Source: Larkinella bovis (GTDB lineage: Bacteria; Bacteroidota; Bacteroidia; Cytophagales; Spirosomataceae). From it: a stretch of 64,000 nt of DNA. Below the pieces are notes generated by a model. That model had not been told where the DNA came from. It was given only the letters and a program-made list of their open reading frames with translations, and ran no database searches. The stretch lies in NCBI RefSeq assembly GCF_042655385.1, contig NZ_JBHSMA010000002.1:744001-808000 (forward strand). Reading direction: 5' to 3'. Of this stretch, positions 1 through 8,854 are shown in pieces. The translations under genes were made by a program, and so were the position numbers. How positions within the stretch are numbered: the stretch's first letter is position 1; every line of letters starts with the position of its first letter.

Positions 1-1207
1 GACAGGCGTTGTTGCAGTAACCTTCTGGATTCCATTGGGGCATCACCATCGGCTGCGAAACCCCCGCATCGTCGACCGCCCGCGCCCAGATTTCGTAATA
101 ACCTTTCCGGGGCAATTTCAGGTCGAGGGTCCAGTGTTGCCAGGCCAGGCGGTTTTTGGGGGGCTGTAGTTTACAGCTTTGCCAGGTACTGCCAAAATCG
201 AAGGAGATCTGCATGGATTTGACCGACCGATCCCCCGCCCAGGCATGGCCGCGCAGCGGAATGGATTGCCCGAAGTCAACGGTGGCACCGGTTTTGGGAA
301 ACGTAATCAGGGATTTTACCGGCATGGATTCAATAATTTTGAACTGATCTTCCGGTGGATCGACACCCGGCGGAACGGGATTGATCGGCACTTTGTAGCT
401 TTTGCCGGTCATTTTGGCGCCGTCATGTACTTTATTTCGTACCGAAAGGGTATGCAGCCATTTACCCGAAACGGAAGCGGGCCAGCCGCCAATCACCAGC
501 CGGAGCGGAAAACCGTGTGTCAGGGGAATATCCTGCCCATTCATGGCCCAGGCAATCAGGGTTTCATCTTCCAGGGCTTTTTTCATGGGAACGCCCCGCG
601 AAATGACCGGCTTGGTCGGATCCTGGCTCACGTGCAGATCCTTGCCGTAATAACCGATATAAACCGCATCGTCCTTCAGGCCCACGTCGGCCAGAATGTC
701 TTTCAGGCGAACGCCGGTCCATTCGGCACAACTGACGGCACCATCGGTCCACTGGTTGCCAGCAGCCTGGGGAACGTAACCCGCCCGCCCATTTCCGGCG
801 CATTCGAGAACCAGCTGGTACGTATAGGTCTTGAACCGCTTTTTCAGGTCGTTTAAGGTATAGGTTTTGGGGGCTTTTACCGATTCTCCGTTAATCGTCA
901 GCTTCCAGTTCGCGACATCAATGTGCTCCGGAATCAGACCGTTGTTGCGGATAAACATCTTATTGGCGGGGGTGATTGCATCGTCGAGCAGGTGAGCCGG
1001 TGCTTCGACATTCCAGGGTTTATCGTTCAAAACCGTCATGTCTTTGTCTTTGGCCACCATCGGATTGGGCTCGGCAAAAACCAGCGGCACGTAGTTGGCA
1101 GGCAGGTGTTCGGCAAAGGCGATTTTGGTACCCCAAAAACCGGCTATCGTGGCCAGTGTGCTTTTTTTGAGAAAACCCCGACGGTCGGAAAACGAAGAAT
1201 GGTCCAT
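1..1207 (-). CDS. Tat-exported sulfite oxidase-type molybdopterin oxidoreductase (3' end beyond window)
   Basis: About 402 residues are visible, read inward from an ATG at 1205-1207; the stop lies left of position 1. The N-terminus has a twin-arginine signal (SDRRGFLKK, Arg9-Arg10), so the folded enzyme should be exported with its molybdenum cofactor. The sulfite-oxidase molybdopterin domain follows, with the expected metal-ligand cysteine in ECAGNGRAGY (Cys136), and the C-terminal half is the Mo-co oxidoreductase dimerisation domain. It ends in QWNPEGYCNN, so probably only 10-30 residues are missing. Family knowledge: these periplasmic enzymes oxidise sulfite, or reduce methionine-type sulfoxides, using a haem partner. 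A cytochrome c subunit could lie downstream, outside the window. Family assignment is firm; the exact substrate is inferred. Confidence 0.85.
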   Translation of the reverse strand, partial: MDHSSFSDRRGFLKKSTLATIAGFWGTKIAFAEHLPANYVPLVFAEPNPMVAKDKDMTVLNDKPWNVEAPAHLLDDAITPANKMFIRNNGLIPEHIDVANWKLTINGESVKAPKTYTLNDLKKRFKTYTYQLVLECAGNGRAGYVPQAAGNQWTDGAVSCAEWTGVRLKDILADVGLKDDAVYIGYYGKDLHVSQDPTKPVISRGVPMKKALEDETLIAWAMNGQDIPLTHGFPLRLVIGGWPASVSGKWLHTLSVRNKVHDGAKMTGKSYKVPINPVPPGVDPPEDQFKIIESMPVKSLITFPKTGATVDFGQSIPLRGHAWAGDRSVKSMQISFDFGSTWQSCKLQPPKNRLAWQHWTLDLKLPRKGYYEIWARAVDDAGVSQPMVMPQWNPEGYCNNAC

Positions 1208-1238
1208 TGAAAGTTGGGTTTAAGACGTCAAAAATAGC

Positions 1239-1273
1239 AAAAAAAGACCTGCCAAGGTAAATCCCGGCAGGTC
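1239..1273 (-). terminator. Rho-independent terminator downstream of purA
   Basis: Read on the minus strand, GACCTGCC pairs with GGCAGGTC (8 bp, 1266-1273 with 1246-1253) and is followed by seven Ts (1245-1239). It sits 35 bp past the purA stop and separates purA from the sulfite-oxidase gene. Confidence 0.85.
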
Positions 1274-1307
1274 GATTACGTGGTGGTTGCCATAAATCCG
1301 GCACGAC

Positions 1308-2591
1308 TTACACCACGGCTTCGCGGTGAATGATGGCTTCCCGATCCGGCCCGGTCGAAATAAAGCTGATGGGCAGGTGCAGTTCGGCTTCCAGAAAATC
1401 GATGTAAGCCGCCAGTTCAGCGGGTACTTCTTCAAACGTATGGAAATCCGTCAGGGCGGTTTGCCAGCCTTTGAATTCTTTATAAATCGGCGTTACGGCC
1501 GTATCGCACAGATCGTAAGGCAACTGCTCGGTGAGCGTGCCATCGGGCAACTGGTAATGCGTACAGACGTTAATCGTTTCAAAAATGTTCAGCACGTCAA
1601 CTTTCATCATGATCAGTTGCGTGACTCCGTTGATCATGATGGCGTATTTCAGCGCGGGCAGATCGAGCCAGCCGCACCGACGCGGGCGTCCTGTGGTGGC
1701 ACCAAATTCCCGGCCTTCGGCCCGCATCCGCTCGCCGGTTTCGTCCAGCAGTTCGGTGGGGAAGGGGCCACTCCCGACGCGCGTACAGTAGGCTTTGAAA
1801 ATCCCGAAGACTTCACCAATCTGTCGGGGAGCGATGCCCAAACCGGTGCAGGCACCCGCCGTCATCGTATTCGAACTGGTCACAAACGGGTAGGAGCCGA
1901 AATCGATGTCGAGCAGGGAACCCTGCGCCCCTTCGGCCAGGACTTTCTGACTGGCGTTCAGCGACCGGTTTACTTCGTACTCGCTTTCGACCAGTTGGAA
2001 TTGCTTCATGAACTCCACCGCATCGAAAAACTCAGCCTCTGCCTGTGGCAGAACCGACTGATAATCAAACTGGTGGTGATCCAGCGTGATTTTATGAATA
2101 CTAACGAGTTTATCGTATTTAGCCCGGAAATTGGGCGAGAGAATGTCGCCCACGCGCAAGCCCTGCCGGGCTACTTTGTCTTGGTAGGTCGGGCCAATCC
2201 CGCGCAGGGTGGAGCCGATTTTGGAGTCTCCCTTGGCCTGCTCATACGCGGCATCGAGCAGCCGGTGAGTCGGCAGAATAATCGACGCTTTCTTGGAAAT
2301 AAAGAGATTTTTGGTCAGATCAAGCTTGTATTTGGCTAAACCGTCGATCTCTTTCCGGAAAACAATGGGGTCGAGAACGACACCGTTGCCAATGATATTT
2401 TTGATATCCCCCCGGAAAATACCCGACGGAATCTGGTGCAACACATGCTTGAAACCGTCGAATTCCAGCGTATGACCCGCATTGGGACCACCCTGAAACC
2501 GGGCCACTACTTCGTACTGGGGGGCTAGTACATCCACAATTTTCCCCTTGCCTTCGTCGCCCCATTGAAGGCCGAGTAATACATCTACCAT
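1308..2591 (-). CDS. purA: Adenylosuccinate synthetase
   Basis: The 427-residue product makes adenylosuccinate from IMP and aspartate using GTP, the first committed step from IMP to AMP. The N-terminus VDVLLGLQWGDEGKGK contains the family's GDEGKGK phosphate loop with the catalytic Asp. The conserved QGGPNAGHT segment follows, and the GTP/IMP-binding and C-terminal regions are full length for the family (about 425-430). The ATG at 2589-2591 gives the standard N-terminus. fur lies about 80 bp upstream on the same strand, so co-transcription from fur is possible. A clear terminator follows. Confidence 0.97.
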   Translation of the reverse strand: MVDVLLGLQWGDEGKGKIVDVLAPQYEVVARFQGGPNAGHTLEFDGFKHVLHQIPSGIFRGDIKNIIGNGVVLDPIVFRKEIDGLAKYKLDLTKNLFISKKASIILPTHRLLDAAYEQAKGDSKIGSTLRGIGPTYQDKVARQGLRVGDILSPNFRAKYDKLVSIHKITLDHHQFDYQSVLPQAEAEFFDAVEFMKQFQLVESEYEVNRSLNASQKVLAEGAQGSLLDIDFGSYPFVTSSNTMTAGACTGLGIAPRQIGEVFGIFKAYCTRVGSGPFPTELLDETGERMRAEGREFGATTGRPRRCGWLDLPALKYAIMINGVTQLIMMKVDVLNIFETINVCTHYQLPDGTLTEQLPYDLCDTAVTPIYKEFKGWQTALTDFHTFEEVPAELAAYIDFLEAELHLPISFISTGPDREAIIHREAVV

Positions 2592-2668
2592 AATAAATAG
2601 TTAAAGATAAAGACTGCGTTCATGAAGTCGGTCTTTGTCGTTGAAGCGTAATAGTCAGACGGTCGCCG

Positions 2669-3172
2669 TTATTCGCCGTGTTCCTGTAGGGCCTGTTCTT
2701 CCTCGTTTCTGGTGCGGTTTTCGCACGCATCACGCTGACAACTGCCGTAGAAAATCAGCGAGTGATGCATGACGTTGAATTTCAGCATATCCCCAACCAG
2801 CGACTGGATGTTCTGCACGCGGGGGTCGCAGAATTCCATCACGTGGTGGCAGTCCGTACAGATGATGTGATCGTGCTGTTTATAGCCGTACGATTTTTCG
2901 TACTGGGCCAGGTTTTTGCCAAACTGGTGTTTGGTTACCAAATCACAGTCTACCAGGACGTCGAGCGTGTTGTAAACCGTGGCCCGGCTGACCTGGTATT
3001 TTTTATTTTTCATCGAGATGTAGAGTTCGTCCACATCAAAATGGTCTTCGCGGTTGTAGATTTCGTCCAGAATGGCGAAGCGTTCCGGAGTTTTCCGAAG
3101 GGCTTTGCTTTCCAGATAAGCCGTAAAAATCTTTCTTGCGGCCTCAAGATTGGCTTGTTTCGCTACTGGCAT
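2669..3172 (-). CDS. Fur-family transcriptional regulator
   Basis: The 167-residue protein has the Fur fold: an N-terminal winged helix (recognition helix around VSRATVYNTLDVL, residues ~60-72) and a C-terminal dimerisation domain. That domain has histidine-rich metal ligands (HDHIICTDCHHVMEF) and two CxxC-type pairs (CTDC and CQRDAC) for a structural zinc. Such proteins repress iron, zinc or peroxide genes, and the sequence does not decide between Fur, Zur and PerR. It lies between relA/spoT and purA on the same strand. A TAnnTTTG-like box on the minus strand (3291-3284) overlaps the relA stop and could be its promoter, but no good -33 box is visible. Confidence 0.9.
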   Translation of the reverse strand: MPVAKQANLEAARKIFTAYLESKALRKTPERFAILDEIYNREDHFDVDELYISMKNKKYQVSRATVYNTLDVLVDCDLVTKHQFGKNLAQYEKSYGYKQHDHIICTDCHHVMEFCDPRVQNIQSLVGDMLKFNVMHHSLIFYGSCQRDACENRTRNEEEQALQEHGE

Positions 3173-3288
3173 AACTTCTCAAATATGGGTTTAGAGATTG
3201 GAGCAGGAGGTTCAGCAGGATAATGATCAGAAAATTACGGATTCAACCCACCGCATTCAAGCCCTAAACACGCTTACGAAATACAAAA

Positions 3289-5535
3289 TTAATCAAACCG
3301 AGCTACTTTCACGACTCCGTCTACTTTTTCGAGTTTTTTCATCAACTCTTCCAGGTGTCGCGTATTATGAACGTATAACTTCAGAGTTCCTTCAAAGATT
3401 CCGTCTTTCGAATCGATAGTGATCGAACGGATATTGATGTGCAGTTCGTTACTGATGATTTTGGTAACGTCGTTGACCAGCCCGACGCGGTCGGTGCCCG
3501 TGATCCGTAAGCCGGCCAGAAAGGCCAGGTCGCGCTGGGAGGTCCATTTGGCCTTAATGATCCGGTTGCCGTGGTTCGACATCAGTTCGACGGCGTTGGG
3601 ACAGGTGGTCCGGTGAATTTTGATGCCTTCGTTCACCGTCACAAAACCGAATACGTCGTCGCCCGAAATCGGGTTGCAGCACTTGGCCAGGGTGTAATCA
3701 ATCCGGTCCATGTCTTCACCGATCAGCAACATATCGGCATCGGCCCGTTCACCGTGGATTTTCTTCAGTTCTTTTTCAAACTGCTTGCCGTCCTGCAGCG
3801 TGTCCGTGTTGAGTTTGTTCTGCCGGTTTTCCTTGGCTTCCTTGTCGGACTTGAACCGCTTCAGTTCCTGGATATCGATATGTCCCTTGCCAACGCGGTA
3901 AAAGAAATCGTTGGACGTTTTGGAGCCGAAATACGCCCGAAGCTGGTTGAGGACTTCGTTCGTCATTTCCAGACGCAGCGTTTTCAGCTTCCGGGCCACC
4001 ATTTCGCGCCCGTCCGTGATATGCTGCTTATTCTCCTCCTTGATGAGGTCCTTGATTTTGGTTTTGGCCTTCGAGGTGACCACAAACCGCAGCCAGTCCT
4101 CGTTCGGTTTTTGCTTGTTCGAGGTAATGATTTCAACCTGATCGCCATTGTTCAGCACGTGGCTCAGCGGCACCAGGGTCGTATTGACTTTAGCCGCCAT
4201 GCACCGCGCTCCGATCTGGGTGTGAATGTCGAAGGCAAAATCGAGGGCGGTGGCCCCGCGTTGCAATACTTTCAGATCACCTTTGGGCGTAAACACAAAG
4301 ACTTCTTCGCTGTAAAGATTGCTCCTGAAATCGTCGAGAAACTCGATGGCTGCGGTTTTTTCGTTGCTGGCTGATTCGAGCATTTCGCGGACCTGACTGA
4401 TCCAGGATTCAATTCCCTTGGCGGTCTGGGTTTCGTTGCCTTTGTACTTCCAGTGCGCTGCGTAGCCTTTTTCGGCGATTTCGTTCATTCGGGCGGTCCG
4501 AATCTGTACTTCCACCCACTGCCCGGCTTTACTCATGACCGTCGTATGCAGGGATTCGTACCCATTGGCGCGGGGCGTACTGATCCAGTCTTTCAGCCGG
4601 TCGGGATTCGGTTTGTAGTGATCAGTTACGACCGAATAGGCCTGCCAGCACGCGTTTTTTTCGTGTTCCAGCGCCACGTTCAGCACAATCCGGATCGCAA
4701 ACAGATCGAAGATTTCTTCGAACGGTTTTTTCTGTTTGCTTAACTTATTGTAAATGGAATAAATGGATTTCGGACGTCCTTTTATCACAAAATCATACCC
4801 CAATTCTTTGAGATCCGCTTCAATCGGCTCGATAAACCGGGCAATGAACCGGTCGCGGGAGGCTTTGGTTTCCCGGAGTTTCTGGGCAATGTCTTTGTAA
4901 GCCTCCGGTTCGGCGTACTTCAGGTACAGGTCCTCCAGCTCCGACTTAATGGCGTACAACCCCAGCCGGTGGGCGAGGGGAGCGTAGATGTAAATGGTTT
5001 CGGAGGCAATCTTGAGCTGCTTGTCGCGCGGCATCGAATCGAGCGTCCGCATGTTGTGCAGCCGGTCGGCGAGTTTAATCAGAATCACCCGCACATCGTC
5101 CGACAGCGTCAGGAGCATTTTGCGGAAATTCTCGGCCTGCTGCGACGTGCCGTATTCGAATTTGCCCGAAATTTTGGTCAGCCCGTCGATAATCCGTGCG
5201 ACTTTCGGCCCAAAAAGCCGGTCGATATCGGAAATGGTCATCTCGGTATCTTCGACCACATCGTGCAAGAGTGCAGCCACGATCGAGGTCGTCCCCAGCC
5301 CGATTTCTTCGACCGCAATCTGAGCAACAGCCAGGGGGTGATAAATATACGGTTCGCCCGACCGGCGTCGCATGCTTTGGTGGGCTTCGAGCGACGTATT
5401 AAACGCCTTCTTGATCAGCTTGGCGTCATTATCCTTCAACATCGGTTTCGCTTCCCGTAACAGACGCCGGTAGCGCTTCAATATTTCTTTCCGTTCCAGA
5501 TCAAGCTCATTGACCGGTTCCGCGGTTATATTCAT
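3289..5535 (-). CDS. RelA/SpoT bifunctional (p)ppGpp synthetase/hydrolase
   Basis: About 748 residues from the ATG at 5533-5535 (MNITAEPVNEL); an in-frame ATG at 5568 would add 11 residues. I prefer 5535 because AAGAAGG lies about 10 bases upstream and the longer start falls inside a hairpin. Domains in order: HD hydrolase (HPLAVAQIAVEE and LLHDVVEDT, residues ~60-200), RelA/SpoT synthetase (RxKSIYSIYNK and the RANGYESLHTTV loop, ~240-370), TGS (~395-460) and a C-terminal ACT domain (~670-745). The intact HD metal ligands suggest that it both makes and degrades the alarmone, as usual for a single long Rsh in Bacteroidota. Cytoplasmic; it controls the stringent response. Confidence 0.95.
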   Translation of the reverse strand: MNITAEPVNELDLERKEILKRYRRLLREAKPMLKDNDAKLIKKAFNTSLEAHQSMRRRSGEPYIYHPLAVAQIAVEEIGLGTTSIVAALLHDVVEDTEMTISDIDRLFGPKVARIIDGLTKISGKFEYGTSQQAENFRKMLLTLSDDVRVILIKLADRLHNMRTLDSMPRDKQLKIASETIYIYAPLAHRLGLYAIKSELEDLYLKYAEPEAYKDIAQKLRETKASRDRFIARFIEPIEADLKELGYDFVIKGRPKSIYSIYNKLSKQKKPFEEIFDLFAIRIVLNVALEHEKNACWQAYSVVTDHYKPNPDRLKDWISTPRANGYESLHTTVMSKAGQWVEVQIRTARMNEIAEKGYAAHWKYKGNETQTAKGIESWISQVREMLESASNEKTAAIEFLDDFRSNLYSEEVFVFTPKGDLKVLQRGATALDFAFDIHTQIGARCMAAKVNTTLVPLSHVLNNGDQVEIITSNKQKPNEDWLRFVVTSKAKTKIKDLIKEENKQHITDGREMVARKLKTLRLEMTNEVLNQLRAYFGSKTSNDFFYRVGKGHIDIQELKRFKSDKEAKENRQNKLNTDTLQDGKQFEKELKKIHGERADADMLLIGEDMDRIDYTLAKCCNPISGDDVFGFVTVNEGIKIHRTTCPNAVELMSNHGNRIIKAKWTSQRDLAFLAGLRITGTDRVGLVNDVTKIISNELHINIRSITIDSKDGIFEGTLKLYVHNTRHLEELMKKLEKVDGVVKVARFD

Positions 5536-5562
5536 AAGAGGGTGGCCTTCTTTCGTTATACG

Positions 5563-5584
5563 CTGCATCCCATCCGGGATGCAG
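5563..5584. repeat. Perfect 9-bp hairpin in the relA/spoT leader
   Basis: CTGCATCCC and GGGATGCAG pair perfectly around ATCC. The hairpin ends 28 bases upstream of the preferred relA start and contains the alternative upstream ATG. It could be an operator dyad or an mRNA leader hairpin. No T-run follows, so it is not a terminator. Confidence 0.5.
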
Positions 5585-5661
5585 GATATACACTAATATA
5601 AAATATCGGTCGCAGCAATTCAAAGGATACCGTCAAAAAATAATCCTCCTGTGCGAATAGG

Positions 5662-5692
5662 TTGTGTAGTACCAAAATCATTCGTACTTTTG
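5662..5692 (+). promoter_or_regulatory. Bacteroidota-type promoter for tRNA-Leu
   Basis: TTG (5662-5664), 20 bases, then TACTTTTG (5685-5692) fits the -33/-7 pattern of the Bacteroidota housekeeping sigma factor. The tRNA starts about 90 bases downstream, which implies a processed 5' leader. Confidence 0.5.
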
Positions 5693-5781
5693 CAGGCCAA
5701 AATACGAGAAGGCGATTTGATTGGGTGATTCGAAGAGGAGCCGCCAGAGTCATAACGTCGGATCGGGAGCAAGTGGTATTT

Positions 5782-5863
5782 GCGGGCGTGGCGAAATTGG
5801 TAGACGTGCCAGACTTAGGATCTGGTGCCGCAAGGCATGGGGGTTCGAGTCCCTCCGCCCGTA
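5782..5863 (+). tRNA. tRNA-Leu (anticodon UAG)
   Basis: An 82-nt cloverleaf. The acceptor stem is GCGGGCG with CGCCCGT (one G-U at the end) and A as discriminator. The D-arm contains AATTGGTAGA. The anticodon stem CCAGA/TCTGG encloses CTTAGGA (anticodon TAG). The long variable arm (GTGCCGCAAGGCAT) is typical of Leu tRNAs, and the T-loop is GGTTCGAGTCC. CCA is not encoded (CTA follows). It decodes CUN leucine codons. Confidence 0.97.
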
Positions 5864-5873
5864 CTAAAGTAAC

Positions 5874-5952
5874 GAAAGAGTGAAAGGGTGAAAGAGCGAA
5901 TCGGCTTCGGTACGTATTTCATTCTTCCACTCTTTCGCTCTTTCACTCTTTT
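5874..5952. repeat. Imperfect palindrome with AG-rich arms between tRNA-Leu and tig
   Basis: The left arm (5874-5900) is built from GAAAGAGTGAAAG-like units. The right arm (5922-5952) is its near-perfect reverse complement (CTCTTTCACTCTTTT at the end). The loop is about 21 bases. The right arm ends in T-rich sequence, so it may terminate the tRNA transcript. It resembles other AG-rich palindromes near 37.5 and 42.3 kb. Confidence 0.7.
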
Positions 5953-5964
5953 AATAATTACATC

Positions 5965-7326
5965 GTGGAAATTGCATTAGAGAAATCAACGGAAACCAAT
6001 GCGTCGCTGAAAATCAAGCTGTCGAAAAGTGATTATCAGCCGGAAGTCGATAAGAAACTGAAAGACTATGGCCGCCGGGCCAGCATCAAAGGATTCCGTC
6101 CGGGGAAAGTGCCCCCCTCGTTGATTCAGAAAATGTACGGCCGGAGTGTGCTGGTGGAGGAGATCAACGAGTTGCTGAAAAATACGGTTAACAACTACAT
6201 CCGCGACAATAAATTACAGGTCGTGGGCGATCCGTTGCCCGACCGCGAACAGGCCGATGCCATCGACTGGGACAGCCAGAGTGAATTCGAATTCATCTAC
6301 AATCTGGGGCTGGCTTCTGACTTTGAAGTGAATTTCGACGCCCTGCCGCCGGTGCCGGCGTATGAGATTCAGGCGGGTGAAGCCGAACTGAACAGCACGA
6401 TCGAAGAACTGAAAACCCGGTTTAGCGGCCATTCGCACGCGGATGAGTCGGCGGAAGGCGATATGATCTACGGCGAACTGAAGCAGGACGCCAACGGGGA
6501 AGGAGAACCGTTCGAGACCAAAACCGCCCTGCCAACCAAGCAGATTGCCGCCGACGAACTGGCGAAATTCATTGGCCTGAAAAAAGGGGATACCGTTACG
6601 TTTGACATCCAGAAGGCGTTCCCGGACGAGAAATCGCGGGGGCTGGCAACCGGTCTGAAAGCCGAAGAAGCCGCCGGTCTGGAAGGTGAATTTACGTTCA
6701 CGGTGGATGATGTGACGCGCAACGAACCCGCCGAAATCGGTCAGGATTTTTTTGACAAAGTGCTCGGCAAAGATGCGGTTGAAAACGAGGAGCAGTTCCG
6801 GGAAAAAGTACTGGAAATCATTCGGAGCAATTATGCCCGCGAAGCGACGACACTGCAACGGATTGACATTGAGCAAGTACTGCTCGACACTATTTCAATT
6901 TCATTGCCCGATGAATTCCTGAAAAACTGGCTGCTCGAAACCAACGAAGGCAAAATAACCGAAGCCGAAGTGGAGGAGCAGTATGATGCGTTTGCGCGCT
7001 CGGTGAAACTGCAACTGATCAAAAACAAAATCGCCAGCGAGAACGAAATCAACGTTTCGTACGAGGACGTCCTGAACGCAACCCGGTCGATGGTGCGGGA
7101 ACAGTTCGGCTTCTACGGTGAGGATGAGCAGATGAACCAGAGCATCGACAAGATTGCCCAGCAGTACCTGATGGACGAGAAAGGCAATAACTACATGCAG
7201 ATGTACAACCGCATGTCGGACGACAAGGTGATTGAACTCATCAAAAGCAAACTGACGCTGGAACCGCGGACGATTTCCGTGGATGAGTTTAAGGAACTGG
7301 TCAGCGCCCGCCAGCCCCAGGCATAA
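5965..7326 (+). CDS. tig: Trigger factor, ribosome-associated chaperone
   Basis: The 453-residue product starts with GTG at 5965, as no in-frame ATG is available upstream. The N-terminal ribosome-binding domain carries the signature GFRPGKVP (residues 43-50). A PPIase/FKBP-like middle (~155-250) and the helical C-terminal chaperone domain (~260-430) follow. It binds the exit tunnel of the ribosome and shields nascent chains. The Bacteroidota PPIase region is typically degenerate, so prolyl isomerase activity is not assured. It heads a protein quality-control neighbourhood with clpP and clpX downstream on the same strand. Confidence 0.94.
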   Translation: MEIALEKSTETNASLKIKLSKSDYQPEVDKKLKDYGRRASIKGFRPGKVPPSLIQKMYGRSVLVEEINELLKNTVNNYIRDNKLQVVGDPLPDREQADAIDWDSQSEFEFIYNLGLASDFEVNFDALPPVPAYEIQAGEAELNSTIEELKTRFSGHSHADESAEGDMIYGELKQDANGEGEPFETKTALPTKQIAADELAKFIGLKKGDTVTFDIQKAFPDEKSRGLATGLKAEEAAGLEGEFTFTVDDVTRNEPAEIGQDFFDKVLGKDAVENEEQFREKVLEIIRSNYAREATTLQRIDIEQVLLDTISISLPDEFLKNWLLETNEGKITEAEVEEQYDAFARSVKLQLIKNKIASENEINVSYEDVLNATRSMVREQFGFYGEDEQMNQSIDKIAQQYLMDEKGNNYMQMYNRMSDDKVIELIKSKLTLEPRTISVDEFKELVSARQPQA

Positions 7327-7366
7327 GCCCTGGCGAGAGAGCCTACATTTTAAGCATTCAGGAATC

Positions 7367-7436
7367 GGGTTTTGAGCGATCACCGCCGTCAGGGTTTATA
7401 CCCGCTGCGGGTGTCGGTCAGAACCCGATTCGGTTT
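7367..7436. terminator. Inverted repeat between convergent tig and XRE genes
   Basis: AATCGGGTTTTGA near 7370 pairs with TCAGAACCCGATT (7418-7430, one wobble) around a ~40-base loop that contains a second small stem (ACCCGC/GCGGGT). The right arm overlaps the stop codon of the XRE gene. It probably ends transcription from both sides, though T-runs are weak. Confidence 0.45.
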
Positions 7437-7816
7437 CGTTCGGTGGGGGCAGTGAGGCTGCGAACCACCTCGACCAGCGCCAGGTCTTCGGCTTTGCGTT
7501 TCCAGTAAGCTACTTCCAGCCGGAGCTTTTCAATTTCGAGTTCATTTCGTTCCTGTTCGGATTTCAAGGATTCGACCTGGTGAACCACTTCGGCGGGGTA
7601 TAATTCGGGGGAAGGATGCAGCTCGCCCGAAAGCAATTGGGGGGCGGTGGTCCCCAGAGCCGTCGAAATCTGTTGTAGCCGCGAAACCGTAAGGTCGGTT
7701 TTGCCCCGTTCGATGTCGCCGTATGCGGTGGTGGAAAGGCCCAGCATATCGGCCATATTTTCCTGCGAATACCCCTTCTGCTGGCGCAACAAACGGATTT
7801 GGGTGCTAATGTTCAT
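7418..7816 (-). CDS. XRE-family helix-turn-helix regulator with C-terminal coiled coil
   Basis: The 132-residue protein has a Cro/C1-type HTH (residues ~6-62; SQENMADMLGLSTTAYGDIERGKTDLT). A predicted coiled coil (~80-112, SLKSEQERNELEIEKLRLEV) follows and may mediate dimerisation. It is convergent with tig and divergent from clpP, sharing a ~230-bp intergenic region, so it may regulate clpP and/or itself. No effector domain is visible. Similar small HTH-coiled-coil proteins are common in Cytophagales; the target is unknown. Confidence 0.85.
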   Translation of the reverse strand: MNISTQIRLLRQQKGYSQENMADMLGLSTTAYGDIERGKTDLTVSRLQQISTALGTTAPQLLSGELHPSPELYPAEVVHQVESLKSEQERNELEIEKLRLEVAYWKRKAEDLALVEVVRSLTAPTERNRIGF

Positions 7817-7986
7817 ACGTTCTCAAGAAATTCTGACAATATAATAAGTCAAACCGACTATCAAAATCGGGTTCGATTGCTCATTTTTGTATCGTAACAA
7901 CGGCGACGGGGAAGTTGGTTTCAACCGGTGCTGCCGGTCGTCAATTCCGGTCGTTGCGTAAAAAAAGAAGAAGACCAGTAACCGGA

Positions 7987-8017
7987 TTTTCGAGAGTACG
8001 TTAAGTTTGTATTTTCG
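7987..8017 (+). promoter_or_regulatory. Candidate clpP promoter
   Basis: A TTTC -33-like box (7988-7991) and TATTTTCG (8010-8017) are about 19 bases apart, close to the Bacteroidota pattern. The box ends 27 bases upstream of the clpP ATG. The match is imperfect (TTCG for TTTG). Confidence 0.35.
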
Positions 8018-8044
8018 TTGCGCTAAAACAGACAGAATAATAGT

Positions 8045-8719
8045 ATGAACCAAGGAAATGAATTCCGCAAATTTGCCGTTCACCACATGGGCCTGAACGG
8101 ACTGACGGTTGACGGCTATATGAACCATACCGTTGAAAATATGACCCGTTCGGTGATTGAAGAACGTCCGATGAATTTCCGCGAGGTGGACGTATTTTCC
8201 CGCCTGATGGCCGACCGGATCATCTTCATGGGCATGGGGGTCGATGATAATATTGCCAACATCATTGTAGCGCAGCTGCTGTTCCTGGAATCGGCTGATC
8301 CCAAGAAAGACATTCTGATGTACATCAACAGCCCGGGCGGTTCGGTGTATGCCGGTTTGGGTATTTACGACACCATGCAGTATGTCCGGCCGGATGTGGC
8401 CACGGTTTGTACGAGCCTGGCGGCTTCGATGGGAGCGGTTTTGCTCTGCGGTGGTGCGGCCGGAAAACGCTCGGCCCTGCCCCACGCCCGGGTCATGATT
8501 CACCAGCCGTCGGGCGGTGCTCAGGGCCAATCGGTCGATATCGAAATTACCGCCCGCGAGATCGTGAAACTGCGCGATGAACTGTACGAAATCATTGCGT
8601 CGCACTCCGGCAAAACCAAAGAGCAGGTGGAAAAAGACTCCGACCGCGACAAGTGGTTCCGGGCCGAAGAAGCCAAAGAATACGGGTTGATCGACGAAGT
8701 GCTGCGTCGCGAGAAATAA
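8045..8719 (+). CDS. clpP: ATP-dependent Clp protease proteolytic subunit
   Basis: The 224-residue serine peptidase has the complete triad: Ser128 in SLAASMGA, His153 in MIHQPSGG and Asp near 200-202 in DSDRDKW. It forms tetradecameric barrels that degrade proteins fed by ClpX or ClpC. It is slightly longer than the classical ClpP (~195-210) because of an N-terminal extension. The partner clpX follows 850 bp downstream, separated by a haem-binding gene, so ClpP and ClpX are not directly co-translated here. A strong terminator follows the stop. Confidence 0.96.
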   Translation: MNQGNEFRKFAVHHMGLNGLTVDGYMNHTVENMTRSVIEERPMNFREVDVFSRLMADRIIFMGMGVDDNIANIIVAQLLFLESADPKKDILMYINSPGGSVYAGLGIYDTMQYVRPDVATVCTSLAASMGAVLLCGGAAGKRSALPHARVMIHQPSGGAQGQSVDIEITAREIVKLRDELYEIIASHSGKTKEQVEKDSDRDKWFRAEEAKEYGLIDEVLRREK

Positions 8720-8741
8720 AAGACACCAAGCCGTGCCGGAG

Positions 8742-8774
8742 AACGGGAGCCCTCAAAAACGGCTCCCGTTTTTT
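8742..8774 (+). terminator. Rho-independent terminator after clpP
   Basis: AACGGGAGCC (8742-8751) pairs with GGCTCCCGTT (8761-8770), and the stem runs into a T-tract to 8774. Confidence 0.9.
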
Positions 8775-8854
8775 GTATACAAAAAGCCCGTACTTTTAAG
8801 CCGTTTTAATCAGGAAGCCGATCGGCAACCTAACCACCTAACTCCCATCTCCTC

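Noticed and set aside
1326..2339. 337-codon plus-strand frame over purA
   Set aside because: purA on the other strand is complete with all motifs.
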